Below are positions 37,429 through 45,419 of a stretch of 62,611 bases of DNA, in pieces. Position 1 is the stretch's first letter. Each line of letters starts with the position of its first letter. The stretch is from an uncultured Cellvibrionales bacterium. GTDB lineage: Bacteria > Pseudomonadota > Gammaproteobacteria > Pseudomonadales > Cellvibrionaceae. Below the pieces are notes generated by a model. That model had not been told where the DNA came from. It made no database searches and saw only the letters and a list, made by a program, of their open reading frames with translations. Position numbers and translations under genes: made by a program. Where the stretch lies: the NCBI GenBank assembly GCA_913020115.1, contig CAJWBQ010000027.1:1-62611 (forward strand), in the 5' to 3' direction.

Positions 37429-39873
37429 TTAGACCTGAACAAGCACCTTTTCATCCCAAACCGTCGCCGCAGCCACCAATGCCAAAAACGCCTTCTCTGT
37501 AACAGGCTTGCTATAGAGATACCCCTGGCCAAGATCACAACCCAACTTCATCAAGAAAGCCTGCTGTTCCAGAGTTTCGACGCCCTCGGCGATAACTTTT
37601 AATTTTAGATTGTGAGCAACAGCGACAATGGCGGCGGTAATTTCCATATCGACCTCATCATCAGGAATATCCTTAATAAATGTTCGATCGATTTTTAAGG
37701 TATTAACGGGCAAGGTTTTTAAGTAACTGAAAGACGAATATCCAGTACCAAAATCGTCTATAGCAAAACTAATGCCCATCGACTGCAGCTTCTGTATAAG
37801 CTGGGTATTGCTTTCTACATCTTGCATGACCATAGATTCTGTAATTTCTAATTCCAAGTTCTCGGCCGGCGCGCCGCTTGAGGCAATCGACTGTTCAATC
37901 ATTATGCACAAATTTGGATCGCGGAATTGACGAGGAGACAAATTAACCGATAAAAGCAAGGGCGAAAGCCCCATTTCCTGCCAGCGAACCAAAGCCTCAC
38001 AAGCCGTCCGCACTACCCACTCGCCGACGGGGACAATAAGACCAGTCTCTTCCAGCACATCAATAAACTTGTCTGGCATAATGAGCCCCTTCTGGGGATG
38101 AATCCATCGCAATAGCGCTTCAGCGGCAATAATTTCCCCCGTGTTCAGGTTGATCTGAGCCTGATAGTGGAGCTGGAACTCTTCATTACTAACGGCTGAC
38201 CGCAGCTCATTTTCGATAGAAAGCCGCTCCACTGCAATTTCACTCATAGCGGGATAGAATAATTGGTACTTGTTGCGCCCTAAGGCTTTTGCTCTGTACA
38301 TGGCGAGATCCGCATTTTGCAGCAAATCCTTAATTGAGTCTCCGTCCTTTGGGGCCAAAACAATACCAATACTCGCCGATACAATCACTTCTGTTCTTTG
38401 TACGTGAATCGGTAGTTTCAGCACATTGAGAACATTGGAGGCAACACATGCGCCGTCGCCCTCTTTTTTTAGATGATTAACAACAATACAAAACTCATCA
38501 CCGCCAAGCCGACCTACAATATCAGTATTTCTTACACAAGAATTCAACCTTTTGCTGACGGCAATGAGTAGCTCGTCCCCAGCGCCGTGACCAAGGGAAT
38601 CATTAATGCGTTTGAAATTATCGAGATCGATAAAAAGCAGAGCAAAAAAATCGCCATTTCCCGTTGTGTTTCGTAGCGAGACGCGAATTTCTTCAAGAAC
38701 TCGATGGCGATTAGACAGCCCCGTCAAGCTGTCATAGTGCGCAAGATTTTTCAGTTCTACAGTATGGCTTTCAATTTTTTCCTGCATTTTTTCCAATTGA
38801 ATGGAAACTTCTAATTCGGTTTCATCCAGAATATCAATCTCGTCTTTTATCCATCTATTTCTAGTGCTGGTCTTTAGCTCTTCCCGCACTTTCCCAAACT
38901 CACCCTTTGTCAACAGTGGCAGCAGGGAGGCCTGCCTCCCCAATCGAGTAACAGGCTTCCAAAACATGGCAACAATAATGGCGCAAGCGATGAGCGTTGA
39001 GAAAATTCCGCCAATTATATTGAGATTAATTTCTCGACCGATAAATTTCTTTTCACTTGAAATATTGGCAATAACCGTAAAGTAGGCAGTTTCACCAAAT
39101 TTTCGTTCAATGGGCAACAAGCCCACCTCATAAGTTTGACCGTCGACAACAATTTCCTGATTTTCATTACGTAATTGCTCAAACGAAATGTTCTTTGAAA
39201 GTAAATTTAAAATATTGCCATTAAGATCTCTGTGGGTCATAGCGTCCAAGCTGGAATTCCAGGCCGACAAAGTGCTATCTGCCTGCTGAGTATTTTCGAC
39301 TAAGTTTATAATGCCAATATCCGAGCCCGTTATCTCGCTAAAGGTCCGCAGTACATCAGCCATCGACATATCGAACTGTAGAATTTGAAGTTTATTATTC
39401 TCATTTAAGATTGGCGTTGCCGACCTCAAAAAACAACTGGGCTGGCACAAAATCCAGCTGTCCGGAAGCCCAGCATCAGCAAGATGAACTAAGCGTTCAG
39501 AGTCGTGTTCAATACGGCGACCCCAGGTTTGAATGGCTTGTCCATTGCGGCTAAACAGCCCAAGGCTCTCCAGCCCCCAGTTGATCTGAATGTATTCCCA
39601 GTGTTGATCTAGGGTCAAGGCCAGTGGCTCACCTACTGAGGCAGAAGAGTTAGTTTTCAGCAGCGGAACAATATCGCCAAGTTGTAAGAGATGATTGTGT
39701 GACTGTCGTATAAGCCCAGAGACTTCCTTGGCATAACGTTCAAAATTACTTTCATGTTGATTATCAGACAAGCGATTGAGCTGCAGCTCACTCTGTAATG
39801 CGACTATACCGCTAAGGGTTGCGAGTAGTAGACTAACAATAACGATGGCTTTGAACTTAAGACTGACAAACAT
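37429..39873 (-). CDS. Membrane-bound GGDEF-EAL c-di-GMP enzyme
   Basis: The 814-residue inner-membrane protein has TM1 (about 3-25), a periplasmic sensor region (26-283), TM2 (284-306), a linker, a GGDEF domain and an EAL domain. The diguanylate cyclase signature GGDEF (about 457-461) and the inhibitory I-site RNTD five residues upstream are intact. The phosphodiesterase elements EALLRW, NLSPRQF, ELEITES, DDFGTGYSS, AEGVET and QGYLYSKP are also intact, so both activities are possible. The start is taken at the ATG at 39873, with AAGGG upstream. It follows the barrel gene by only 10 bp, so it is the last gene of a three-gene operon with the PstS-like protein and barrel. Confidence 0.95.
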   Translation of the reverse strand: MFVSLKFKAIVIVSLLLATLSGIVALQSELQLNRLSDNQHESNFERYAKEVSGLIRQSHNHLLQLGDIVPLLKTNSSASVGEPLALTLDQHWEYIQINWGLESLGLFSRNGQAIQTWGRRIEHDSERLVHLADAGLPDSWILCQPSCFLRSATPILNENNKLQILQFDMSMADVLRTFSEITGSDIGIINLVENTQQADSTLSAWNSSLDAMTHRDLNGNILNLLSKNISFEQLRNENQEIVVDGQTYEVGLLPIERKFGETAYFTVIANISSEKKFIGREINLNIIGGIFSTLIACAIIVAMFWKPVTRLGRQASLLPLLTKGEFGKVREELKTSTRNRWIKDEIDILDETELEVSIQLEKMQEKIESHTVELKNLAHYDSLTGLSNRHRVLEEIRVSLRNTTGNGDFFALLFIDLDNFKRINDSLGHGAGDELLIAVSKRLNSCVRNTDIVGRLGGDEFCIVVNHLKKEGDGACVASNVLNVLKLPIHVQRTEVIVSASIGIVLAPKDGDSIKDLLQNADLAMYRAKALGRNKYQLFYPAMSEIAVERLSIENELRSAVSNEEFQLHYQAQINLNTGEIIAAEALLRWIHPQKGLIMPDKFIDVLEETGLIVPVGEWVVRTACEALVRWQEMGLSPLLLSVNLSPRQFRDPNLCIMIEQSIASSGAPAENLELEITESMVMQDVESNTQLIQKLQSMGISFAIDDFGTGYSSFSYLKTLPVNTLKIDRTFIKDIPDDEVDMEITAAIVAVAHNLKLKVIAEGVETLEQQAFLMKLGCDLGQGYLYSKPVTEKAFLALVAAATVWDEKVLVQV

Positions 39874-39883
39874 AAGCAAACCC

Positions 39884-41092
39884 TTAGAAATGATAGCCAA
39901 CCTGGAAAAGTAACATGTTCCAATTCTTTTCTAGGTTAGCGTAGTCTGCGTTGTCCTGAGATCTTAGCCATCCAATACCTGAGACATGATGAAGCTCTGT
40001 ACTCAATACCCAATGTTCGTTTAGTTCATATCGAAGACTGAATGTCGTATCTTTTGCAAAGGCGGCATAAGATGGCGGGTTGCCACTAGCGACACGATCC
40101 TTTCCGTCTTTATCGTCCTTGTTTCCGTAGTAGACATCGTACCGTGCCAGCAGATACCAACGTGGCATAAACTCATAGCGCGCCTGTAAATACCATGACT
40201 CGCCCGTATTTTCACTGCTAAATCCGGGGAGGTAGTAGTCTTTAATTCGCGCGTCAAAAATCTGATATTCCGCAGTCAACTGCCAGCGCAATTGATTGTA
40301 TTCTAAGGAGAAGAGAGTCATATCCAACTCCAACTCCCCGTCAAACAAGGGGAAAAGAGGGTTGACGGGGCCGGGTTTGAGGTCGCCGGTTAAATTGACC
40401 CGGCTAATACCACCGCGCAAACGACCACCATCATATTCAGCCATCAGCCGGCCAACCCATAACTCGTTATTCTTTGACTGTGTACCCGGTGCGAACAAAG
40501 CCATGTCGTCCAGAGTATCATCACCGATCAAGGGCTTACCGGAAATAACATCAAACTGAAACAGCGTACTGCCAATTTCTTTATAGCCGTGTAAGCCAAT
40601 ACTGTCTGATGAGTGATAAATCTCACGTAGCGTATCAGGATAGATGGATTCCGGTAACAAAATGGATGCACGGGTAGCCATCACATCCCGAGTTTCATTG
40701 TAAAAGCCATAGGGATTTTTAAGCCTTCCGGCTCTAACTCCCAAGCCGTGGGTCGCATCGTTGATGAGATTGATGTCCACCAAGCCAAAGTCCAGCTCAA
40801 CCCCATCGGGCGCCGAATCTCCGGCTTTCAAATACAAAGCCTGAGCCGAAAAGTGAATACGAGATGTGGCATTCCAAGATGCGCCAATGCCCACTTCGGT
40901 TAGCTCCGAACTAATAGATTCACTGTCACCCAAAAAATTATTGTCATCCGTCGCTATCAAACCCTGACTGAGAAAACCATGCCAACGAATTGATTGTTCG
41001 GTATCTGCTCCAGCTAGCATGGGCGATAATATCCCAATGACCGTAAGTAAAACCCATTCAGTTAACTTCAATTTTACGCACCTCAGCACCAT
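39884..41092 (-). CDS. Outer-membrane beta-barrel protein (porin-like)
   Basis: The 402-residue product has a signal peptide (about residues 1-29, cut near AGA) and then an alternating aromatic/polar pattern of beta-strands ending in a terminal Phe (QVGYHF), the usual outer-membrane assembly signal. I do not recognise a named porin. The ATG at 41092 has GAGG six bases upstream and overlaps the PstS-like gene by 35 bp; a TTG at 41071 is an alternative. Location between a periplasmic binding-like protein and a c-di-GMP enzyme suggests a shared pathway. Confidence 0.78.
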   Translation of the reverse strand: MVLRCVKLKLTEWVLLTVIGILSPMLAGADTEQSIRWHGFLSQGLIATDDNNFLGDSESISSELTEVGIGASWNATSRIHFSAQALYLKAGDSAPDGVELDFGLVDINLINDATHGLGVRAGRLKNPYGFYNETRDVMATRASILLPESIYPDTLREIYHSSDSIGLHGYKEIGSTLFQFDVISGKPLIGDDTLDDMALFAPGTQSKNNELWVGRLMAEYDGGRLRGGISRVNLTGDLKPGPVNPLFPLFDGELELDMTLFSLEYNQLRWQLTAEYQIFDARIKDYYLPGFSSENTGESWYLQARYEFMPRWYLLARYDVYYGNKDDKDGKDRVASGNPPSYAAFAKDTTFSLRYELNEHWVLSTELHHVSGIGWLRSQDNADYANLEKNWNMLLFQVGYHF

Positions 41093-41480
41093 TCATATCC
41101 TCATTGGTGTAACCAATTGCTCCAGGAGTGGCAGATATTTTCAACAGCATTTCTTCCAAATTTTTAACCTGAATGGGTGGCGAGCCAATCCCCGAATACA
41201 GATACCGATCCCAGCTACGACGCAATTGATGAGGAATCATAGCCAATATAGACTGTACAAATTTCTGATGAATCGGGTTCCTGTCAGTTAAGACATAAAC
41301 AGTTATAGGGGTACCGTCTGCCCACTCCCGCATGCGCATAGAAAAGATACCTCGAGCGACGTTGCGGTCAACCTGAGATATAGGGGTATCGGGGTGAACG
41401 ATCAGCTCTACAGCTTCGATATCTGGCGGGAATATCAAATTAAGCAATATAACTAAAATGACTGAAATATATCCTTTCAT
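41058..41480 (-). CDS. Small PstS-like periplasmic protein
   Basis: The 140-residue protein has a signal peptide (MKGYISVILVILLN to IEA) and a single compact domain resembling half of a phosphate-binding protein (PstS-like; note ISQVDRNVARGIFSMR and the conserved ATPGAIGY). No phosphate-transport permease or ATPase is nearby, so uptake by itself is unlikely. It is first in an operon with the barrel and the GGDEF-EAL gene and may present a ligand to the sensor region of that enzyme. That function is inferred from context. Confidence 0.72.
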   Translation of the reverse strand: MKGYISVILVILLNLIFPPDIEAVELIVHPDTPISQVDRNVARGIFSMRMREWADGTPITVYVLTDRNPIHQKFVQSILAMIPHQLRRSWDRYLYSGIGSPPIQVKNLEEMLLKISATPGAIGYTNEDMNGAEVRKIEVN

Positions 41481-41542
41481 CTAGATCTATACGCCGTCCG
41501 TAGCAGGGTTAAGAAGTAATAAGAAACATTCCCACTCGAAAA

Positions 41543-41548
41543 ATTATA
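41543..41548 (-). promoter_or_regulatory. -10 element of the PstS-like/barrel/GGDEF-EAL operon
   Basis: A perfect TATAAT reads on the minus strand, about 63 bp before the PstS-like start. The -35 region at the right spacing is poor, so the promoter may be weak or need an activator. Confidence 0.4.
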
Positions 41549-41574
41549 GCAAAGGATATGAAAAGGAGTAGTAA

Positions 41575-41631
41575 ATGAAGAAATCAATGTCATACAGGCA
41601 CTTGTCGTCCTCAATATTCTGGGGCAACTAG
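41575..41631 (+). CDS. Possible 18-residue leader peptide or remnant
   Basis: An ATG at 41575 is preceded by the near-perfect ribosome-binding site AAAAGGAG six bases upstream. It encodes MKKSMSYRHLSSSIFWGN and then a TAG. There is no gene directly downstream on the same strand, so it is more likely a remnant or a chance occurrence than a leader peptide. Confidence 0.2.
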   Translation: MKKSMSYRHLSSSIFWGN

Positions 41632-41738
41632 TGTAGGGTTTTAATTCCGTCCTGATTTTTGCTTATGGTGATCTGTGTTAAAGCGGGTTGAAGGCCACTT
41701 TTGCACTACTGCGGTGCAGGAGCGACTTTAAGTTATGA

Positions 41739-42686
41739 TTAAAACTTAGCTGCAACAATAAAACCAAGTACTTCCTTATCACTGGGAGGCGAACATCCTG
41801 CCCGGGAAACATTGATAGCGGCCGCTGCACAGGCGTAATTTAAGGCTTGACCTAACACCTCAAGATTGACACTAGTGGTCGGAGTTGAACCCTGCCATTG
41901 GCGAATGAGATAAGCCAGAAATGCCGAGTGAAACGTATCGCCAGCGCCGACCGTGTCTATAACCTTAGATACTCTATAGGCCGGTCGAGTCACCACCCCT
42001 TGCCCACTGTAAACGACGGCACCACCATTACCTTCAGTTAGTACCAATAGCCCAGACCCCATCTCTCGGTATACCATTTCCGCACTGGTTCTCACATCGG
42101 CATTTAGGTCCAACTCCAATAAGTCTTCGTCACTGGCCTTAACGATATCCGCCATTCGCAACAAAGATCGAACGCCATCAATATACTTTTTCCGATCAAC
42201 ACTCGCGCGAATTCGGATATTTATATCAATGCTGATTAGAACGCCTTGCTCGCGCATCAAATCAAATACTCTGCGAATTTTCGGTAACTGACTGGGTGTA
42301 ATTGCCAAAGAGCCTGTATGAAAGACACGAAGATTTTTCGGAAGATTTTCGACGATTTCCTCAAACGAAGTGTCTTTATCGGCGATACCTTCACGGTACA
42401 AGCGATAGTCCGCCTGGTGCTGATCGTCGATCGTTACCAATGCTAATGAGCTTGGCCAAAGAGAGCGCCGCTTCAGTGGCACCTGCACGCCCTCCTTCAG
42501 CAGCGACCCCAATAGCTGATCACCAAAGTTATCGTCTGACAGCGAGGACAAATAGCTGACGCGGACACCTTGTCTGGCCAAACCAATCGCCACATTATAC
42601 GGGGAGCCTCCAAGATGCGGTCGATAAGCCCCGTCGTCACCCACAATAAGATCGATCAGCGCTTCTCCGAAAACAGCGATGGTCAT
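41739..42686 (-). CDS. Fructokinase (PfkB family)
   Basis: The 315-residue cytoplasmic sugar kinase has both PfkB signatures: the N-terminal GGSPYNVAIGLAR and the catalytic DTVGAGDTFHSAFLA near residue 248, where Asp is the base. Given the neighbouring GH68 enzyme and symporter, the likely substrate is fructose released from sucrose or another fructoside, made into fructose-6-phosphate. AGAGGA precedes the ATG. It lies 22 bp after the symporter gene and is the last gene of the operon. Confidence 0.88.
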   Translation of the reverse strand: MTIAVFGEALIDLIVGDDGAYRPHLGGSPYNVAIGLARQGVRVSYLSSLSDDNFGDQLLGSLLKEGVQVPLKRRSLWPSSLALVTIDDQHQADYRLYREGIADKDTSFEEIVENLPKNLRVFHTGSLAITPSQLPKIRRVFDLMREQGVLISIDINIRIRASVDRKKYIDGVRSLLRMADIVKASDEDLLELDLNADVRTSAEMVYREMGSGLLVLTEGNGGAVVYSGQGVVTRPAYRVSKVIDTVGAGDTFHSAFLAYLIRQWQGSTPTTSVNLEVLGQALNYACAAAAINVSRAGCSPPSDKEVLGFIVAAKF

Positions 42687-42708
42687 AACAATTCCTCTAA
42701 TTCAATAT

Positions 42709-44100
42709 TTAATTTTCGCGCGCCAACTCTGAACGACGTTGTTGAAGATCGCCCTCAACCTTTACAAGTGTGGACTTATCGAGTTTATAGAAAATCATAA
42801 GCAAGCCCCCCATCAGAAAAAACAATGCCGGCAAGGCATTAAACATCAGACGAATACCAGCCAAGGAGAATTCTGACTGCGCCTCGTTGGCGACAAAACC
42901 AAACCAAGCCAACATAAATCCCGGCAGTGCAGCCCCAAGCGCCGAACCAAATTTTAGCGAAAACATCGATGCTGATACTGTCAAGCCTGCTGTATATTTA
43001 CCCGTGAGCCACTCACCGTATTCGGCACAATCTGTGTACATGGAAAACAATAATGTGATGATGACACCAAAAGTTAAAATTCCTAGACTGTGCACCACCG
43101 TAATCATTGCAAACTGTTCAGGCGGGATGAAATAACAAACAGCAAGTAACACCGCGTGCAGTAGACTCATTACAAACACTAAGTGATGTTTCTCGAAGCG
43201 TCGCGCGAGCAATGGTGTCAGCAACGCTCCCAACAATTGGCCAATCAGGCCGCAGGACGTAAGAAAAGCCGTTCGATCAAAAATTGAAAATATCTTTGCA
43301 CCATCGTCTAGCATGTAATATTTAAGATAGAAGACTATAGAAGCAAAACGAGCGACCAATCCAATAACAACCAGAATTCCGGTGAAGACAAGAATCAACC
43401 AAGACTTATTTTTCAGCAACATAGAAAAATCTTCTCTGATACGCGAATCATGCCGCGGTGGGTTGATTCGCTCACGAGTTGTCGCGAAAGTGATCCAGAA
43501 AAGCAGCACGGATAGAATGGCAAATAAAATTATTGTCAGCCGAAAACCCAGCAACTCACTCTCGCCACCCAGCCAATGCACTAGTGGCGTTGCAAACGCG
43601 CCGACACAAAGTGTGCCCAAGGAAGCAAAGACGAAGCGAAACTGTGTCGCCTTAGTACGCTCTTCCGACAGAGGCGAAATTACCGCGAGCAGCGCCGAGT
43701 ACGGAACATTAATCGCGGTATATGCAAGCATTACCAAAGTGTAAGTTACATAAGCATAAACAAGCTTGCCGGCATCAGAAAAGTCTGGGCCCAGAAACAA
43801 TAAATATCCGAGAATAGCATAAGGCACAGCGACCCAAAGTAGATAGGGCCGATATCGGCCCCAGCGGGAGTGGGTACGATCAGCCAGCAAGCCCATTGCA
43901 GGGTCACTAACAGCATCAACCACTTTGGTAACCAACAGCATCGTCGCCGCCGCCGTTGGCGAAATGCCAAACACATCGGTGTAATAGTACAGTAGGAACA
44001 GACCAAAGAACCCCATGTAGAAGTTTGAGGCCATATCACCAAGACCGTAGCCCACCTTCTCACCAAACGTGAGGGGTGCCGTGTTTGACTTCGAGCTCAT
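42709..44100 (-). CDS. GPH-family sugar:cation symporter (MFS)
   Basis: The 463-residue membrane protein has about twelve hydrophobic segments and the GPH (glycoside-pentoside-hexuronide) hallmark region VVDAVSDPAMGLLADRTHSRWGRYRP, seen near residues 62-88. Such transporters move sugars across the inner membrane with H+ or Na+. The start is taken at the ATG at 44100, with AGGTGAAAGT upstream; an earlier ATG at 44121 is less well placed. Its position between the GH68 and fructokinase genes points to sucrose or another fructoside as substrate. Confidence 0.88.
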   Translation of the reverse strand: MSSKSNTAPLTFGEKVGYGLGDMASNFYMGFFGLFLLYYYTDVFGISPTAAATMLLVTKVVDAVSDPAMGLLADRTHSRWGRYRPYLLWVAVPYAILGYLLFLGPDFSDAGKLVYAYVTYTLVMLAYTAINVPYSALLAVISPLSEERTKATQFRFVFASLGTLCVGAFATPLVHWLGGESELLGFRLTIILFAILSVLLFWITFATTRERINPPRHDSRIREDFSMLLKNKSWLILVFTGILVVIGLVARFASIVFYLKYYMLDDGAKIFSIFDRTAFLTSCGLIGQLLGALLTPLLARRFEKHHLVFVMSLLHAVLLAVCYFIPPEQFAMITVVHSLGILTFGVIITLLFSMYTDCAEYGEWLTGKYTAGLTVSASMFSLKFGSALGAALPGFMLAWFGFVANEAQSEFSLAGIRLMFNALPALFFLMGGLLMIFYKLDKSTLVKVEGDLQQRRSELAREN

Positions 44101-44128
44101 ACTTTCACCTTTCGTTCGCATCTAGTTT

Positions 44129-45271
44129 TCAGGACGAGGCCCGAAAACTCTCGCACAAAAATGCCCGATTTCCCTCAAGGCGCAAAGAAACCAGTGGAGA
44201 CATACTGCCGACAAAATTTTCCTCCGTTACCTCCGAAAGCGTCGTCGAGCGCTCACTACTTCTGACAGTATCGATGAAACTGACCACTCTCAAATCGTCC
44301 AATACCTGCCAAGCATAACATTGCGTTGGCGACTCCAAAGGGTTGGTTAAAACGAGTCCGGAGCCATTAAGTGGTTCATAATGACCGTTCAACTGTGTTG
44401 ACACCGCCCCGTACAAACCATTGGGGCCAGAACAATCACCGTGGAAAGTGCGCCCCTGTGTGGACCAAAACAAATAATATAAACCCTCATGGAAAATGAC
44501 ATGAGCTCGCTCTAGTTCTGTATTCACGCCGTCAGCGCCCAATAATGGCGGGCAAAGTCGCCAGTTGAATTTTTCTCCCACTACAGCTTCGGCCAAACCT
44601 ACAGCTCCAGAATAGCGCGTTCTAGGCCGCCCTAAAGACGCCGTGAAAACTAGGTATTCGCGACCGTCCGCAGGGTCCAAGAAATAGGCGGGGTCACGAA
44701 AGGCTCGAATAAAGCCCGGCTCTCCTTCTTGTTGATCTGCTACTGCATATAGCTCGCCGTCGGCCACAACACACTCTTGTTGCTGCTCCCAATTGCAAAA
44801 ACTGATTCCCTCCGCACTCACCAACAGATGCCCTTGAACCTGCGCAAGACGTTGCTGATAACTTGGGCCCGGACTAAGTGATTGCCCCACCACAGTATAA
44901 TACAGCTGCAATACCCCCGTGCTTGAGTCCAGAACCGCAGACCCAGTCCACTCATGAGAGCCCAGAGAAAATCCCTGTGGCAGCAGCAGGCCGTTATCTT
45001 TAACTATGCCATTCTGTCGTGCCAACAAGCGAATTCGCGCAACATGATGACGCTCCTCCGGTGCCGTAGTCGAGGGGGCCGAAAGTGCCATCCACAATTC
45101 AGCGCCCTCAACCTCGGCAACGCCGCCGTTTTTTGCAAGCACCGGCCAAAAATCCCAGAGAACGCTATCAGGAAACATACGTTGATTCATTTCGGGTAAA
45201 TTCAAGGGCAATATATTGCCTTCACTTATCTTCAATGTTTTTAGGTGCTTTACAGACCAGGATGAATGCAT
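44129..45271 (-). CDS. GH68 family sucrose hydrolase or levansucrase-like enzyme
   Basis: The 380-residue protein shows the GH68 active-site motifs in order: WDFWPV with nucleophile D40, EWTGSA near 107, FRDPAYF with stabilising D193, and TELERAHVIF with acid/base E254. GH68 enzymes split sucrose into glucose and fructose and may transfer fructose to build levan or inulin. No signal peptide or hydrophobic N-terminus is visible, so I infer an intracellular sucrose hydrolase. A caveat: Zymomonas GH68 enzymes are secreted without a typical signal. It heads an operon with the symporter and fructokinase, and a LacI-type operator half-match lies about 50 bp upstream. Confidence 0.88.
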   Translation of the reverse strand: MHSSWSVKHLKTLKISEGNILPLNLPEMNQRMFPDSVLWDFWPVLAKNGGVAEVEGAELWMALSAPSTTAPEERHHVARIRLLARQNGIVKDNGLLLPQGFSLGSHEWTGSAVLDSSTGVLQLYYTVVGQSLSPGPSYQQRLAQVQGHLLVSAEGISFCNWEQQQECVVADGELYAVADQQEGEPGFIRAFRDPAYFLDPADGREYLVFTASLGRPRTRYSGAVGLAEAVVGEKFNWRLCPPLLGADGVNTELERAHVIFHEGLYYLFWSTQGRTFHGDCSGPNGLYGAVSTQLNGHYEPLNGSGLVLTNPLESPTQCYAWQVLDDLRVVSFIDTVRSSERSTTLSEVTEENFVGSMSPLVSLRLEGNRAFLCESFRASS

Positions 45272-45321
45272 GGACTTTTCTCTACTTCGGGATTATTAGC
45301 AATGTGAATAGGGTTTAATAA

Positions 45322-45331
45322 GAATCGATTT
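45322..45331. promoter_or_regulatory. Degenerate LacI operator upstream of the GH68 operon
   Basis: GAATCGATTT shares the central AATCGATT with the three CAATCGATTG operators near lacI. It lies 51-60 bp before the GH68 start codon. A match of 8 of 10 bases in the right place suggests common control of the operon by the LacI protein. Confidence 0.6.
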
Positions 45332-45372
45332 GAATAATGGGCACGAATACTTGTTGTAATACAGCAAAAGGA

Positions 45373-45406
45373 TGACTTGTGGAGTCAATCAAAACTCCAC
45401 AAGTCA
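45373..45406 (-). terminator. Intrinsic terminator after the sucrose-locus TonB receptor
   Basis: A 13-bp perfect stem (TGACTTGTGGAGT and its complement) encloses an 8-nt loop. On the minus strand it is followed by TCCTTTTGC. It lies 14 bp after the receptor stop, so GH68 must be transcribed mainly from its own promoter. Confidence 0.8.
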
Positions 45407-45419
45407 CCCAAATGGGCTC

